A stretch of DNA of 64,000 nucleotides, from contig CM059187.1 of the NCBI GenBank assembly GCA_030323885.1, positions 123,577,165 to 123,641,164 on the forward strand, in the 5' to 3' direction. The position numbers were made by a program, and so were the translations under genes. Under the pieces are notes generated by a model that had not been told where the DNA came from, made no database searches, and saw only the letters and a list, made by a program, of their open reading frames with translations. How positions within the stretch are numbered: the first letter of the stretch is position 1; every line of letters begins with the position of its first letter. Of the stretch, positions 20,555 through 31,559 are shown piece by piece. The stretch is from Branchipolynoe longqiensis. Lineage: Eukaryota; Annelida; Polychaeta; Phyllodocida; Polynoidae.

Positions 20555-20930
20555 AGAATTGTCTAGTCCGGTGGTGTTTGGGTGTGTAAGTATCAAAATG
20601 TATTAAAGTGTGTCAAAATGTTGTGATATCGAGTCAAAGGCAGCCGGACGAACGGACATGAAACGGACATGAAACAGACATGAAACGGACATGAACCAAT
20701 AGCCAACGGACGAAACAAACTCAAACAGGACAATAACCATAGACATCAATCCGGTGGCATCTTTTCCAAGTTTTGTGCATGTTCAAAACTTTTAACGGAT
20801 CAGGCCGGATATCAATGGATATCAATGGATATGCAACGGACACAAACCAGACTTTGCCGGATATCAACAGACTTTGTTCAGTTTCTTTCAGTTTCCTCAA
20901 TCGGGCGAGGTGTGACAGGGGTTTTAACTA
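20555..20930 (+). mobile_element. Foldback element, left end truncated
   Basis: The left part matches the subterminal block of the 32.1 kb element (gtctagtccggtggtg, tatcaaaatgtattaaagtg) but lacks the outer CCCTGTCACACC end. The right end is present (cgaggtgtgacaggggtttt). The core GTTTTGTGCATGTTCAAAAC is at 20770-20789. The flanking array is made of aaacggacatg and ggatatcaatg units. Confidence 0.82.
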
Positions 20931-21235
20931 CCATCCTCCAGGTACCTTTTAATTATATGGCGGCCATCTTATACTTCAGTGATTCCTAACATTAACTTCC
21001 AGATTCGCCACTGACAGTGACAGGTTGCTCTCCAATTGCGACGGTCGGTTAGTTTTAACAGTTGAGACACAATGGCGACATTTTACCGAGGTTCAGTCGC
21101 CTCCAACCCGTCTACACTTCCCAGCATACACCGTCTGACCAGTGGGCTAGCTCTGGGTGGTCATTCAGGGTAACATCAAAGGTGTTAGATTTGTATCAAT
21201 TCTAAGTCATATATATATTTCACCTAAGGGAAACA
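20930..21235. other. Unique-looking DNA
   Basis: Ordinary sequence with no recognised feature. Confidence 0.4.
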
Positions 21236-21582
21236 CCAGACAGGATGGCCAAATGAGTTGAGCGTCCGTATCCCATTTTGGTAGATTGTGAGATTTGAAG
21301 CTACAAGTTTGAACCCTGGTCGAGTCAAACCAATGACTTAAAAAATTACACTTGCCGCTTCCTAGCCAAGTGCTCAGTATGATTAGGATAGGGCAAGGAT
21401 TTGTTGGCTCAATGTCAGGATAATGTGACTGAGTGGGATATCAGGTCATGGTGCTGGTGGCCTGGTATCCCAGTGGGGCAGCACTATCAAGTTGCCATGA
21501 GTGTCCACTGTCAACAGTTGGTATCCGTCCTGATATGACCTTAGATCTTGACAGGACGTAAAACTCCAAGAACCAACCAACC
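21236..21582 (+). mobile_element. SINE-A, full-length
   Basis: Head ccagacaggatggccaaatg with gttgagcgtccg, then the complete body and tail (gacaggacgtaaaactccaa). Confidence 0.88.
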
Positions 21583-22023
21583 TAATGGAAACTATAGCGC
21601 CCAAATGGCCGGACACATACAACTAGGACTCACAAGTTACATCTAGACAGCTAGTACTAGTAGTTCCTTTCTTAAAATCGTAAATACGAGCAGTTTCATT
21701 TCTATATAAAGTTAGAGCTGCATAGTCCGATTGTTTTGAGTTTCGGCCATTTTTCTGAGATAAATATAATAAAGCTCTTGTTATAATCAACCTTACTTTT
21801 GTTTGTGGTAAATTCGATTTTAAATGGCTAATTTTGGAGATATTTGAAGCGTAAACATGGCAAATTAATTTAGGTAAACATGCCAAAACTTTGACACCAC
21901 ATATGCTTAGGCAGTGACAGGTTCTATTAGATTGATTCAATATGCCCTTCTATGTGGCAAACACATGCTTAATAAGAAAATCATTATCAGTATCTAAGTT
22001 ATATATGTAGAATCAAATATATT

Positions 22024-22460
22024 AGCATTGAAAACAAGTTGTATTATGAACTTATATGTTATGGACCACTGCCTTGTGGTACAGGTTCTTGATAGAACCA
22101 AAGGCTAAGGCAGCAAACCCTAGCAGAAAACCATGCTTCCATGGCAGCATTAAGGGTGGTGATGAAGGGAACTCCCAAATCTCCCGGCCAGCTACTGCAG
22201 GCACAAATAGTTTGTGCCTGTCTTGACATGTTCTTGCTGATGTGAGACCTCTATTTGCTCCCCGAGAGAGTGCTGTTAGTAACTTGCAAAAGCCAGCAGC
22301 ACTTCAACACTTTGCAAGCAACTTTTATGAAATGCACAACCGCACCAAATAGCAGCAGTTAAGAAATAAAAGCAGTCTTTGTCGCATTGCGACCGACAGC
22401 ATGATGATTATTATGATGATGATGCTATGGACAGAGTAGATAAACCATCAATTAAAAAAG
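22024..22460 (+). repeat. Repeat-B copy, split by a LINE fragment
   Basis: Agcattgaaaacaagttgta...cttatatgttatgga is separated from gctatggacagagtagataa by 359 bp. TTATGGA and CTATGGA at the junctions look like a 7-bp target duplication. Confidence 0.78.
22066..22424 (+). mobile_element. 5'-truncated LINE 3' region with (ATG)n tail
   Basis: It ends cagtctttgtcgcattgcga...(GAT)n, like the fragment at 15788-15949. It is flanked by TTATGGA/CTATGGA. The upstream sequence has no intact open frame (probable 3' UTR). Confidence 0.72.
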
Positions 22461-22519
22461 AAATGTAGGTGAGTGCTGTGGTTTTGAAAATGTTAAGTTT
22501 CCTCGACTATGCAGCTTTA

Positions 22520-23230
22520 ACTGATCTCTCAATGATAAGCACTACCCATCCTGACAACATACAACAAAGATCTAAAGCACCAGCCTGTCCAGCCCATCCC
22601 AAATCCAAAACCAAAGGGGCGTAGCCCACTGCCATTCCCATCTCAACTACTCGCCCATGGTTCTCAGCCAGGAGCAGGCCGGTCCAGCCCGTGGAGGGTC
22701 AGGGGTCGGGGGTCACGTGACTGCCGCCCTGGAGCAGCCCTCCCTATGAAGGAATGGCCGGAATCGGCCCCAGCCCGCCCCCACGCCGTCTCCCCGCCAA
22801 CTACCTGGGCACATTGGGGGAGGGGGGGGGGGCGGGGGGTGGGGGGGGGGGGCTTCCTAGGCAGTGGGGCTGTGTCAACATTGCACTGTGATGAATTCAA
22901 AAGGCTCTGGGCGACTTCCAAGTTATCTGGCCACAGTCTAGGATGGCACCGGCATACTAAATAAAACTCAGGGCTGTCTATTACTATTAGGATTTGTGCT
23001 AAGGATCTAAGTTTGAAATATGTCTCCCGATTTTGTATACACAGCGTCGCCAACCCTTTATGGTCTTTCCATAAGGTGTACTATATTTTATGTCCCCGTC
23101 ATCACCTTACGGTTTTTCATTATGGAATATTGTGTCCAAAATGGACCACAGAGCATTTAAGACAAATACACCACCCAGACCCATAAATATAACATCCCTT
23201 TATATCTTCCAGTATGTCATTTTCAAATGT
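22520..23230. other. Unique DNA with GC-rich island and poly-G
   Basis: GC-rich between about 22660 and 22880, including a G tract at 22815-22850. The rest is ordinary. No exon is supported. Confidence 0.45.
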
Positions 23231-23370
23231 TGGCAACCCTGTATACATATAAACACATATATATATATATATGAATATATGTGTATACCATATATGTCCC
23301 AATAGACGCACACTGCATGAGTTCAAAGACATGGATGCGTGTTTATTCAAAGTTAAAGAATTTGATGGAT

Positions 23371-23532
23371 TTGTTTTTGTCGTGCCTCTGAAATAAAGTG
23401 GGATTGTCTTATTTTATGTGCATCCAGTCTGAATATGATCATACATTTTTATTTGTTTTTGTCGTGCCTCTGAAATAAAGTGGGATTGTCATATTTTATG
23501 TGCATTCAGTTTGAATATGATCATAAATTTGT
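23371..23532. repeat. 82-bp direct tandem duplication
   Basis: Ttgtttttgtcgtgcctctg...gaatatgatcata occurs at 23371 and again at 23453 with a handful of differences. Confidence 0.85.
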
Positions 23533-23589
23533 GCGTGCTTTCAATCTTGAAATGGGGGGTGTGCTTCTATTGAGTAGCATGCTTCTATT

Positions 23590-23760
23590 GGGACATATAT
23601 GGTATATGTATATGCATAAGTATACACATATATATATATGTATATATGTATACATATATATGTATATATATGAATATATATATGTATATATGCACATATA
23701 ATGTGTATATACATATATATGTATATATGCGTATATATACATACACATTTATACACATGG
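23590..23760. repeat. TA/CA microsatellite
   Basis: ATATATGTATATATG units. A shorter similar tract lies at 23240-23290. The TATGTCCC/GGGACATA junction sequence occurs beside both. Confidence 0.85.
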
Positions 23761-23804
23761 TCTCACACATGGACCAAAGCCCAGATGAATCAACCAAACA
23801 TTAA

Positions 23805-24152
23805 AGCTGCATAGTCCGATGAAATCATCACATTTTCAAAGGTAAAACCATTATGTCGATTTGAAGCCACATAGTCAACTTAGATACTGGTGCAGTTATT
23901 AAGCATTTGATGCTACATAGAAGGGTGTATTAAGTCAATTGAATAGAATATGTTAATGCTGAAGCCTATGGGGTTAGAGTTTTGGCAAGCATGCCAACAA
24001 TTATTTTGGCATGTTTTCATTTTACATATCTCCTAAGTGCATCATTTTAAAGCAAAGTTACTTCCGATTAAAGTAAGGTAGATTATACCGATTAACCTAA
24101 TATATTTATCTCAGAAATTGCTCGAAATTCAAAACCATCGGACTATGCAACT
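23805..24152 (+). mobile_element. TTAA MITE, complete (348 bp)
   Basis: AGCTGCATAGTCCGATG follows TTAA 23801-23804. It ends CGGACTATGCAACT, where the right target copy has decayed to GTAT. Confidence 0.92.
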
Positions 24153-24275
24153 GTATGACATACACATGTATGAATACTCACAATATGTGGGATAAATGAA
24201 GACTAAAAATGGTATAAATATATACTAGAAAAAACTTCTGTTTTCGGATTTCAGATTTTCGGATATGGGATTGTG

Positions 24276-24338
24276 GAACTGTATATATATATATAGATAT
24301 ATATATATCTATATATATATATATATATATACAGTTCC
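24276..24338. other. TA-rich hairpin closed by GGAACTGTATA
   Basis: GGAACTGTATATATA and TATATACAGTTCC form an inverted repeat around TATAGATATATA. Confidence 0.65.
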
Positions 24339-24399
24339 ATAATATATATATATCTATATATATATATATTTATATCTAGATATTATATACATAGATTGT

Positions 24400-24715
24400 G
24401 TAAACGCGAGTGCATATGCCATGGCAGTGGCTGTGTCTAAATGTCACTGCCCTGGACGGACGTAAATGTCCACCTGATGACAGCAGGACATGCCACGAAC
24501 CATCTAATGAATTCATTAGCAGCCTAATGAATGGGTCGCCTACAGCCACAACAGCTTGAGTACCTTATTAGTATGGGGCCGGCGCCTACCACTGTCACTT
24601 CTGGGACGGGTCTTACATGTAGAACAACAGGGACGTATGTCATTAGGTCTGTTTAAAACAGTTTTAACGGGTTTGTGCTAGTTTATAGGACGAGGTGAAG
24701 GTATTCACGATTGTG
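24400..24715. other. Unique-looking DNA
   Basis: Moderate-GC sequence with no recognised feature. Confidence 0.4.
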
Positions 24716-24717
24716 TG

Positions 24718-25515
24718 TTTGGTTATTGGGGTTTTACATCCTGACAACATCTATGGTTATATCAAGATGGGTACTGACTTGTGATAGCGCACACAAACTG
24801 ATGGCGATTTTATAGTGCTGCCCCACTGGGAAATCAGGCCATCAGCACTATGATCTGATTTCCCACAGAGTCAAATTATCCTGATACTGACGTAACCAGT
24901 CCTTGGCCTATCCTCGTAATGCCGAGCATCAGGCTAAGTGGCAACAAGTATCAATTTCGCAAGTCATTGGTTTGACTCGCCCGTTTTGGTGTTTTTTTTT
25001 GGTGTTTTTTTTTGTGCTGGGTGTATTTATGCTGCCCATGACGGTTAAGTCTAATGACTTGTTTTCGCCGCTAGACAGTAATAGTCTTGTGACTCCCCTT
25101 CTTTTTTATCACTTTCAGTTGTTGTGTAGCTAACTACTGCATGCATTCTTTCTCTGTTTGTAAGCATTCTCCCACATCCCCCAAACCTCTGTGAGTTTCT
25201 TCGCTCTACATCGGATAATTGTTTCATTACCAATAGTTAATTTCTCTGAATGTCTTCACCTTGCCGTGTTAGTGGTCATTAGATTTTGATTTAACGTTTA
25301 AAGTTTACCTTTTGTATGTAAAACTTTGCTTGAATTATCAGTGTATTTTCTATTTATTTATTTATTTATCTATCTTTCTTTTTCTTTTTAAATTCATTTT
25401 ATTTGTTGTTGTCATTAGTCTAGCAGTGCATTTAGCTCTCTTTTTGAGTTTTCAAACTCCCCGATCTTCCACATAGGAAGCCTGCGCTCTAAACCATTCA
25501 GCCACAACGTCCGGT
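24718..25515 (-). mobile_element. SINE-A, reverse, with ~465-bp insertion in its head
   Basis: Tail and body (24718-24980) end at gtttgactcgcccg. The missing head part resumes at about 25450 (aaactccccgatcttccaca, ctctaaaccattcagccaca, acgtccgg). The two parts rejoin as one copy. Confidence 0.78.
24984..25447 (-). mobile_element. Repeat-B-type retroposon inserted in SINE-A
   Basis: In reverse it starts with a poly-T/TTTTGGTG stretch followed by the repeat-B block (tatttatgctgcccatgac, cttgttttcgcc). The remainder continues without coding potential and is probably the longer body of the same retroposon. Confidence 0.6.
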
Positions 25516-25900
25516 GTAGGTATTCACGAAGCTGTAACGATGAGGATGATTATGCTAAATATTAGCACTGTCCTAGATTCGGACTCGTGACAGTTCAGAG
25601 GTGTGGGTGAGGAGAGCTGATGTTGGACAATTGCCAGAATAGGAAGGAGGCTGCCTGCTGTAAGTGGCAAAATCAGGCGGCCGGCCAGAATCGCAGTCAG
25701 TAAAACAGAAAGGCTTTAAAATAAAATTGTAATGGCTTTCGTCTCTATCTAGTAGGTATAAGACTGGAAAGCAATTCATCACAATTAATATTATCTGGTG
25801 CGACATATTTTACTACTACTAGCACTATATGTAGCAGCAGATCGGGAAAAAAATCACATTATGACAGATGTGTCAGAAGTAATTTATCTGGTTTGGTGAT
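25515..25900. other. Unique-looking DNA
   Basis: No recognised repeat or exon. Confidence 0.4.
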
Positions 25901-25904
25901 TCAC

Positions 25905-25990
25905 TGTGGCAGAGTGGTTAGAGTGTCTGACTTTTTTCTAGGTCGGACTCCTAATCTGAAGGTCGGTGGTTTGATTCCCCATGCCCCCCA
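25905..25990 (+). repeat. tRNA-like head of a different SINE
   Basis: Tggcagagtggttagagtg (box A-like) and ggtcggtggtttgattcccc (box B-like) are 54 bp apart. The downstream sequence is unlike SINE-A and runs towards the assembly gap. Confidence 0.6.
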
Positions 25991-26230
25991 ACCTCTGCCA
26001 ATTTGGATTGCCACCGCTGTGAACAACTGACAGCGTCATCAAAGGCCTGTTGCTCTCATACCATGTCTATGTGGTGTGGGAGGTTAAAAATCCATTGGGT
26101 CGGTAAAAGTGTGGGCTCCGGCTTTCTTTCGACAAACTGTCTAATGGTGAAAACAAGCCTATTCAGACTAATCCATGATAGGGAGTACACATCTTCAAGA
26201 AATTGATCATTTCTGGGCAGGTGTCAATAT

Positions 26231-26730
26231 NNNNNNNNNNNNNNNNNNNNNNNNNNNNNNNNNNNNNNNNNNNNNNNNNNNNNNNNNNNNNNNNNNNNNN
26301 NNNNNNNNNNNNNNNNNNNNNNNNNNNNNNNNNNNNNNNNNNNNNNNNNNNNNNNNNNNNNNNNNNNNNNNNNNNNNNNNNNNNNNNNNNNNNNNNNNNN
26401 NNNNNNNNNNNNNNNNNNNNNNNNNNNNNNNNNNNNNNNNNNNNNNNNNNNNNNNNNNNNNNNNNNNNNNNNNNNNNNNNNNNNNNNNNNNNNNNNNNNN
26501 NNNNNNNNNNNNNNNNNNNNNNNNNNNNNNNNNNNNNNNNNNNNNNNNNNNNNNNNNNNNNNNNNNNNNNNNNNNNNNNNNNNNNNNNNNNNNNNNNNNN
26601 NNNNNNNNNNNNNNNNNNNNNNNNNNNNNNNNNNNNNNNNNNNNNNNNNNNNNNNNNNNNNNNNNNNNNNNNNNNNNNNNNNNNNNNNNNNNNNNNNNNN
26701 NNNNNNNNNNNNNNNNNNNNNNNNNNNNNN
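26231..26730. other. Assembly gap (500 N)
   Basis: Exactly 500 undetermined bases; the round number suggests a gap of unknown true size. Just beyond it are a 12-bp-stem palindrome (CCCGCTGCTCAC...GTGAGCAGCGGG, 26743-26782) and a run of more than 30 G at 26857-26890. Confidence 0.98.
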
Positions 26731-26734
26731 GTTA

Positions 26735-26855
26735 GCCGTGTCACCCGCTGCTCACATAAAAGGCCATGCGTGAGCAGCGGGCGTCCATTGTGGACTGACC
26801 GGGAGGAGGCCATAGCGCGTTTCACAGAACGCCCATCCAGGTTGAGTAAGTGTGT

Positions 26856-26892
<37 letters not shown>

Positions 26893-27250
26893 GGGTAAAC
26901 AGCGCGGCAATAGGAGCCTACAGTCGGCCGCGTGCATCTCAACAGATTAGTTCCATGTACACCGTGCTGTTCGGGTATCACAGCGATGGGCGGAGGTGTT
27001 CTGCGGTGCGCTACACATCAATGCTGAGCTCTAGTCGAGCTATATTTCATCTAGATCCGTAAGCGCGATGTACATGAGAGGTCCTACTACACTAAGATAA
27101 CGGGAGACAAACTAAGTACTGTATACATGTCGCGAGCACAACTAGAGACACAGACGCAGTGAGTTACTGAATATGAGTCTCTCTCTTTGCAAGATCGAGT
27201 TTTGTCCCTTACATCTGCTTTGGCGAAGAAATATGGTGATACTCATGACA
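26735..27250. other. Unique-looking DNA beside the gap
   Basis: GC-rich near the gap, then ordinary. No gene seen. Confidence 0.4.
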
Positions 27251-27261
27251 CAATCTTCCAT

Positions 27262-27540
27262 GGGCTTGTGTTTTCGAACCCTATTCGAGTTGATTCAATG
27301 ACTTAAAAATTGCCACTTGTCGCTCCCTAGCCAGGTGCTCAGCCTTATTACGATAGGACAAGGACTGGTTGGCTCAGTGTCAGGATAATGTGACTGAATG
27401 GGTTATCAGGTCATGGGGCTGGTGGCCTGGTGTTCCAGTGGGGGCAGCACTATAAAGTCGCCATGCGTGCGCACTGCCACAAGTCAGTACCCATCCTGAT
27501 ATGAGCACAGATGTTGCTAGGATGTAAAACAACAACAAAC
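27262..27540 (+). mobile_element. SINE-A, head truncated
   Basis: It starts at the end of the head (cgaaccctattcgagttgat) and has the full body and tail (gttgctaggatgtaaaacaa). Confidence 0.85.
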
Positions 27541-27549
27541 AAATTGTAA

Positions 27550-27900
27550 AGGCACTTCTTGAGCTAGTTTATGAGGGTCCATTTTTTGCGGGAAACAGGT
27601 AGTGCTGTTTTGGTGTAATGGGTTTATTTATTATTGGCGGAAAGAGTATCGTTGAATAGTTAGTGGCGGTGTGCCGGGCCCGGCGGGCACTCACGTCACC
27701 TCCCGGCCGGGGGCGAGGTGCTCGCGGTCAGACTGATGGGCGATAATAGGTGAAACAATAAGCCGGCCGGGACTCGTCACCACGCCGCCAGGGCCCGACC
27801 CGAACGAGGCGGACATTTGTCATACCTGTGTCCGCATAGGGCTGACCCCGGTGGTCCTGAGGTAGGCGGCGACAAGGTGTGCTGTCACTCTGCCAGGAGG
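27550..27900. other. GC-rich unique DNA
   Basis: CG-rich, with no domain-bearing open frame and no repeat match in the window. Confidence 0.4.
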
Positions 27901-28560
27901 GAGTTGAGGGGGCAGGGTGGGGTGGTGGGAGGGGGGAGAGGGAGAGGGCGGATGTCTGGTCGCGGTGGGGATGTGGGTGGAGGGGAGGGGTAAGGGAGAG
28001 AGGAGGGTGGCTCTAGTCACAGGGGGGGGGGGGGTTACGGGTGGGGGTGTGGGGAGAGGAAGGGAGATGCTTCGTCACTATTTGGGTAGGGGTGGGTCGG
28101 GGGGGGGGGTGGGGCAGGGAGCTGGTCACGGGGGTGGGGGGGGGGGGGGGGGTGGAGGTGTGGGTAAGAGGATGGGAAGGGAGATGCCTAGTCACGTTGG
28201 GGGTTGGAGAGGGAGCGGGGCCGGCGGGGGAAATGAATTGTCTTGTGGGGGGGGGGATGGGGAGTGTGGGTATGGGATGGGGTAGGGGTGGGGGGGGGGG
28301 GCGGATCTGGTCACAGGGCGGGTGAGGTGGAATGGGTGGGGGCGTAGGAGGAAGGAAGTCGGTGCATGGTGAGAAGGTGTGGGATGGATCCTTGGAGGGG
28401 AGGAATGAAGAAGGGGATTCTGGTCGGGGGGGGGGAGGGGGAGGAGGGAGTTGAAAGGGTGGGGGTAGTGCATAGTGTTGGCATAGGCTTAGAGACGTAG
28501 AAAGAGATTGCGGAGGAGGGGAGGGGGTGGTTGCTGATGCCGTAAGATTGTGAAGGGGTG
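27900..28560. repeat. G-rich minisatellite tract
   Basis: Loosely repeated blocks such as gggagatgcttcgtcac/gggagatgcctagtcac, separated by long G runs. Many runs of three or more G on the plus strand give G-quadruplex potential. Proline-rich reverse frames are artefacts. Confidence 0.85.
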
Positions 28561-28750
28561 GCGGTAGAGATTCAATTTGTGTGCGTTTTGGAAGAGATTT
28601 GCAGAAATATGAAAAATAGCAGGCACTGGGAATAGGTGTCTTATGAATGAACACAGTTTGCAAGAGAACAATGACCATATTGATAATAGAATAACTGTGC
28701 ATATACAGAAGGGGGAAAAGACCAATATATATATGTATATATATATATAT

Positions 28751-29336
28751 GGGTCATTCTCTAAAACTGGGCACTAAAGTGTGACATGGAAACCCAAAGT
28801 GAAAACCTTCCAAATAATAGCAAAAACACATTCTAAATAACAGCAGAATCCATGTTTCTACAAATGTTGGCATGTTATGCATATGTCAGAGTTTGAAAAA
28901 TATTTATTTCACTTTTTGATTTAGATCTTATCAAATTGAGCAATACATTAATATCATTTCTGTAACATGAAAATTAAAGAAATATCCAGAACATCATTTT
29001 AACATACACAACAGAGTCAAACATAATTTGATTGATTACAGTTAAAAACAATCTTATCTCTTACACGAAAACAGTTGAAAAAAAGTTGAAAGAAAGTTTA
29101 TCAAAATGCACAGTGTCAACGTGTAAATCTTCACATTTTCACTCTAGCACAAAATTATACAAGTATAATTTTGATAACTTTTGTGAGCTAGCTTCAATAT
29201 ATGTAGAATTGCTAACATACGTAATAGACAGAGGCTGCACTAATTATTTGACTTGTTATCAATAAAAGAAAGACTTAATTATCAGCATCATAACGTGGAG
29301 ACCAAAGATGTGCTGCCGAGTTTTAGAGAATAACCC
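28751..29336. mobile_element. 586-bp element with GGGTTATTCTCTAAAACT-type TIRs
   Basis: Left GGGTCATTCTCTAAAACTGG and right AGTTTTAGAGAATAACCC are inverted repeats; TATAT lies on both sides. The interior is AT-rich with a 77-codon open frame lacking any recognised motif. A non-autonomous DNA transposon is likely. Confidence 0.88.
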
Positions 29337-29522
29337 ATATATATATATTTGACTCATGTCTGAGAGAAAGAAGAAAAAGACGGTCCTGGGTGCTTTATGC
29401 AACTGTATTAATATCACTTAGCCCACCCCTCACCTCCCCAGTCTGCGCGGTAATGGTCATTACCTGTATATATGACCCTGTTGGCGCCGGCCACCGGTCT
29501 GGAGTTGTCAGTATGCAGCATA

Positions 29523-29561
<39 letters not shown>

Positions 29562-29600
29562 GATGTATATATCTATAGTGATGTATATACAGTGATGTAT
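29523..29600. repeat. TA microsatellite and (GTGATGTATATACA)n
   Basis: (TA)n followed by three agtgatgtat units. Confidence 0.8.
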
Positions 29601-29618
29601 AAATAGTGATGTATGATC

Positions 29619-29877
29619 GGGACTTCAATTCCGGTCGAGTCAAACCAATGACTTACAAAAGTGAGACTTGTCGCTTCCTAGCCTGGCACTCGGCATTAAT
29701 AGGATAGGGCAAGGACTGGTTAGCTTAGTATCAGGATGGGATATCGGGTCATGGTGCGGGCAGCCTGATTTCCCAGAGGGGCAGCACTATAAAGCCACCA
29801 TGAGTGTCCACCGTCAGAAGTCAGTACACATGCTGATATTACCTTAGATGTTGCCAAGATGTAAAACAAACAAAAAC
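29619..29877 (+). mobile_element. SINE-A, head truncated
   Basis: It begins at attccggtcgagtcaaacca and runs through the body to ttgccaagatgtaaaacaaa. A short body deletion is present after cttagtatcaggat. Confidence 0.85.
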
Positions 29878-29943
29878 TATTCTAAACTATATAAATCTAG
29901 TGATGTGTTTCACATCCAAAATATAACTGTGAGTGTATATATA

Positions 29944-30235
29944 CAGTATAACTTCGTTAAGCCAAGATTGGTTAAACCAAACGATCGGTTCATCCAAACG
30001 TTTTTTGGCGCCCCAGCAAAATACTAGCATTTAATAGGTTAATCTCAACAAAATTTTCGGACCTCAGGCCACTTCCGGTACGGTTAAACCAAACTTTCAT
30101 GTTGTTATAAGATCATCTGAGACCCCACCAACTTTTTTATATGATAAATGGTAGTATTTTGAAGGGACCCTATACATTTATTTGGATTAACCGATCTTTT
30201 GGTTTAACCAATCTTGGTTTAACGGGGTTATACTG
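29944..30235 (+). mobile_element. 292-bp CAGTATAAC MITE, complete
   Basis: TaCAGTATAACTTCGTTAAG...and...AACGGGGTTATACTGta are inverted repeats with TA on both sides, as expected for a Tc1/mariner-pogo type element. It is related in style to the CAGTAAAACC family but has a different interior. Confidence 0.9.
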
Positions 30236-30329
30236 TATGTACATAAAAACCAATAATCAAAGTGTCCACATACATTGTATATTACAAGTGCAATACACGC
30301 TTACGCAAAGTTAAAGTCAAAGCCAAAGC

Positions 30330-30406
30330 TCGGATAAACCAATGATCACTTAATCCAAACAAATTTCTAGGGTCCCTTCAAGTTTCGTTTAACGGGGTTA
30401 TACTGT
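30330..30406 (+). mobile_element. CAGTATAAC MITE, right-end fragment
   Basis: Ggataaaccaatgatcactt...tttaacggggttatactg matches the right part of the preceding element. Confidence 0.8.
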
Positions 30407-30730
30407 ATATTGTTGCCAATTTGCTGGTTTCGTTCAGATTAGGTTTGGTTATTTAATGTGAGAGATCCACAAGTAAGCTAGCCAAATCTCTCACACTACC
30501 AACTCTCACCTAATATCGCCCTGCACTTTACAGACCCGGCCCCCTTTATTTATTTAACCTTTCTACAACCTATGCGCATCCATTTTGATCTCTTTGCTAT
30601 TTGATTCCTCATTTATGAATCACACATGAAACAAAACCAGAACTATTTGTCAATGTCTTTTTGTGTGTTCTTGTTGTTGTAATACCCCCCCCCCCCACAC
30701 ACACACATATACATTTCTAGTAGGTGACCC
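30406..30730. other. Unique-looking DNA
   Basis: No recognised feature; a short poly-C run is near 30686. Confidence 0.4.
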
Positions 30731-30744
30731 ATTCAACCTTTAAA

Positions 30745-30817
30745 TATATATATATATATATATATAGTTGGCTTGAATCTGAGATGGGAGTCGGATGGCG
30801 GATGTGCACGCGAGGCT

Positions 30818-30857
<40 letters not shown>

Positions 30858-30968
30858 CACATATATATATACATATATATTTGACCAAAGAAAACTGGTC
30901 TTTCTTTTTTCCAAATATGCTTTCACTGTTTCAGGTGCCTTATGTATATAATCCGTGTGTCCATTTTG

Positions 30969-31001
<33 letters not shown>

Positions 31002-31095
31002 ATGTATGTCGTCAATCCGAATGTTACATTCTTCCATAGTATCATATATTAGATATATGTATATCTACATACATATATCTATATCCTACATATAT
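30745..31095. repeat. TA microsatellite cluster
   Basis: Several (TA)n tracts separated by unique sequence. Confidence 0.85.
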
Positions 31096-31152
31096 ATCAC
31101 AGCAAGTGATCCATACAAGTGATTGTATATCACAGCAAGTGATCCATACAAC
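31095..31152. repeat. 32-bp tandem duplication
   Basis: Atcacagcaagtgatccata at 31096 is repeated at 31128. Confidence 0.8.
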
Positions 31153-31337
31153 TTCTGAGGAATGAGTACCAAGAACTGCCGGTGGCGGCGCCACCGAAGG
31201 CAAATGAGTGCCGCAGTGAATAGATCTGGGTCTGTCAGTGGACAATAACGGATCATAACAATAATAGGAAATAATAAGAAAAACCTCATACTGATGATTT
31301 TATACACGTATATACATATACTAACTATATATATATA

Positions 31338-31465
31338 TATCCCCGTTCTGATATGACCTTAGATGTTGCTAGGACGTAAAACAACAACAACCCAAACACA
31401 CAAGTCGGTACCCGTCCTTGTACGACCACAGATGTTGTGCTGAGGTAAAACCCCAATAAACACAC
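31338..31465 (+). repeat. Two consecutive SINE tails
   Basis: A SINE-A tail (ctgatatgaccttagatgtt, gctaggacgtaaaacaacaa) is followed at once by a related tail variant (caagtcggtacccgtccttg, acagatgttgtgctgaggta). Confidence 0.75.
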
Positions 31466-31559
31466 CAAACCACGGGCAGGCGGTGAGGTGTGTGGGTGGC
31501 CAGTGGCCATGCTGCTCCCATTGTTACATGACCATTACTGGTCGTTTATCACACACATC

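Larger units (their letters stand above)
21716..22516 (-). mobile_element. TTAA MITE interrupted by repeat-B and a LINE fragment
   Basis: The left end AGCTGCATAGTCCGATTG (21716) and right end CGACTATGCAGCT (next to TTAA 22517-22520) are the two ends of one copy. Repeat-B and a LINE piece interrupt it from about 22022 to about 22460. Confidence 0.88.

Noticed and set aside
20555..20930. Satellite rather than mobile element
   Set aside because: The internal words look satellite-like, but shared termini, subterminal blocks and core with the 32.1 and 37.4 kb copies point to discrete elements.
28013..28702. 229-codon proline-rich reverse frame
   Set aside because: It mirrors the G-rich minisatellite; overlapping frames are equally open.
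29032..29265. 77-codon frame inside the 586-bp TIR element as a possible transposase
   Set aside because: Too short, lysine/serine/threonine-rich, with no DDE or DNA-binding motif.
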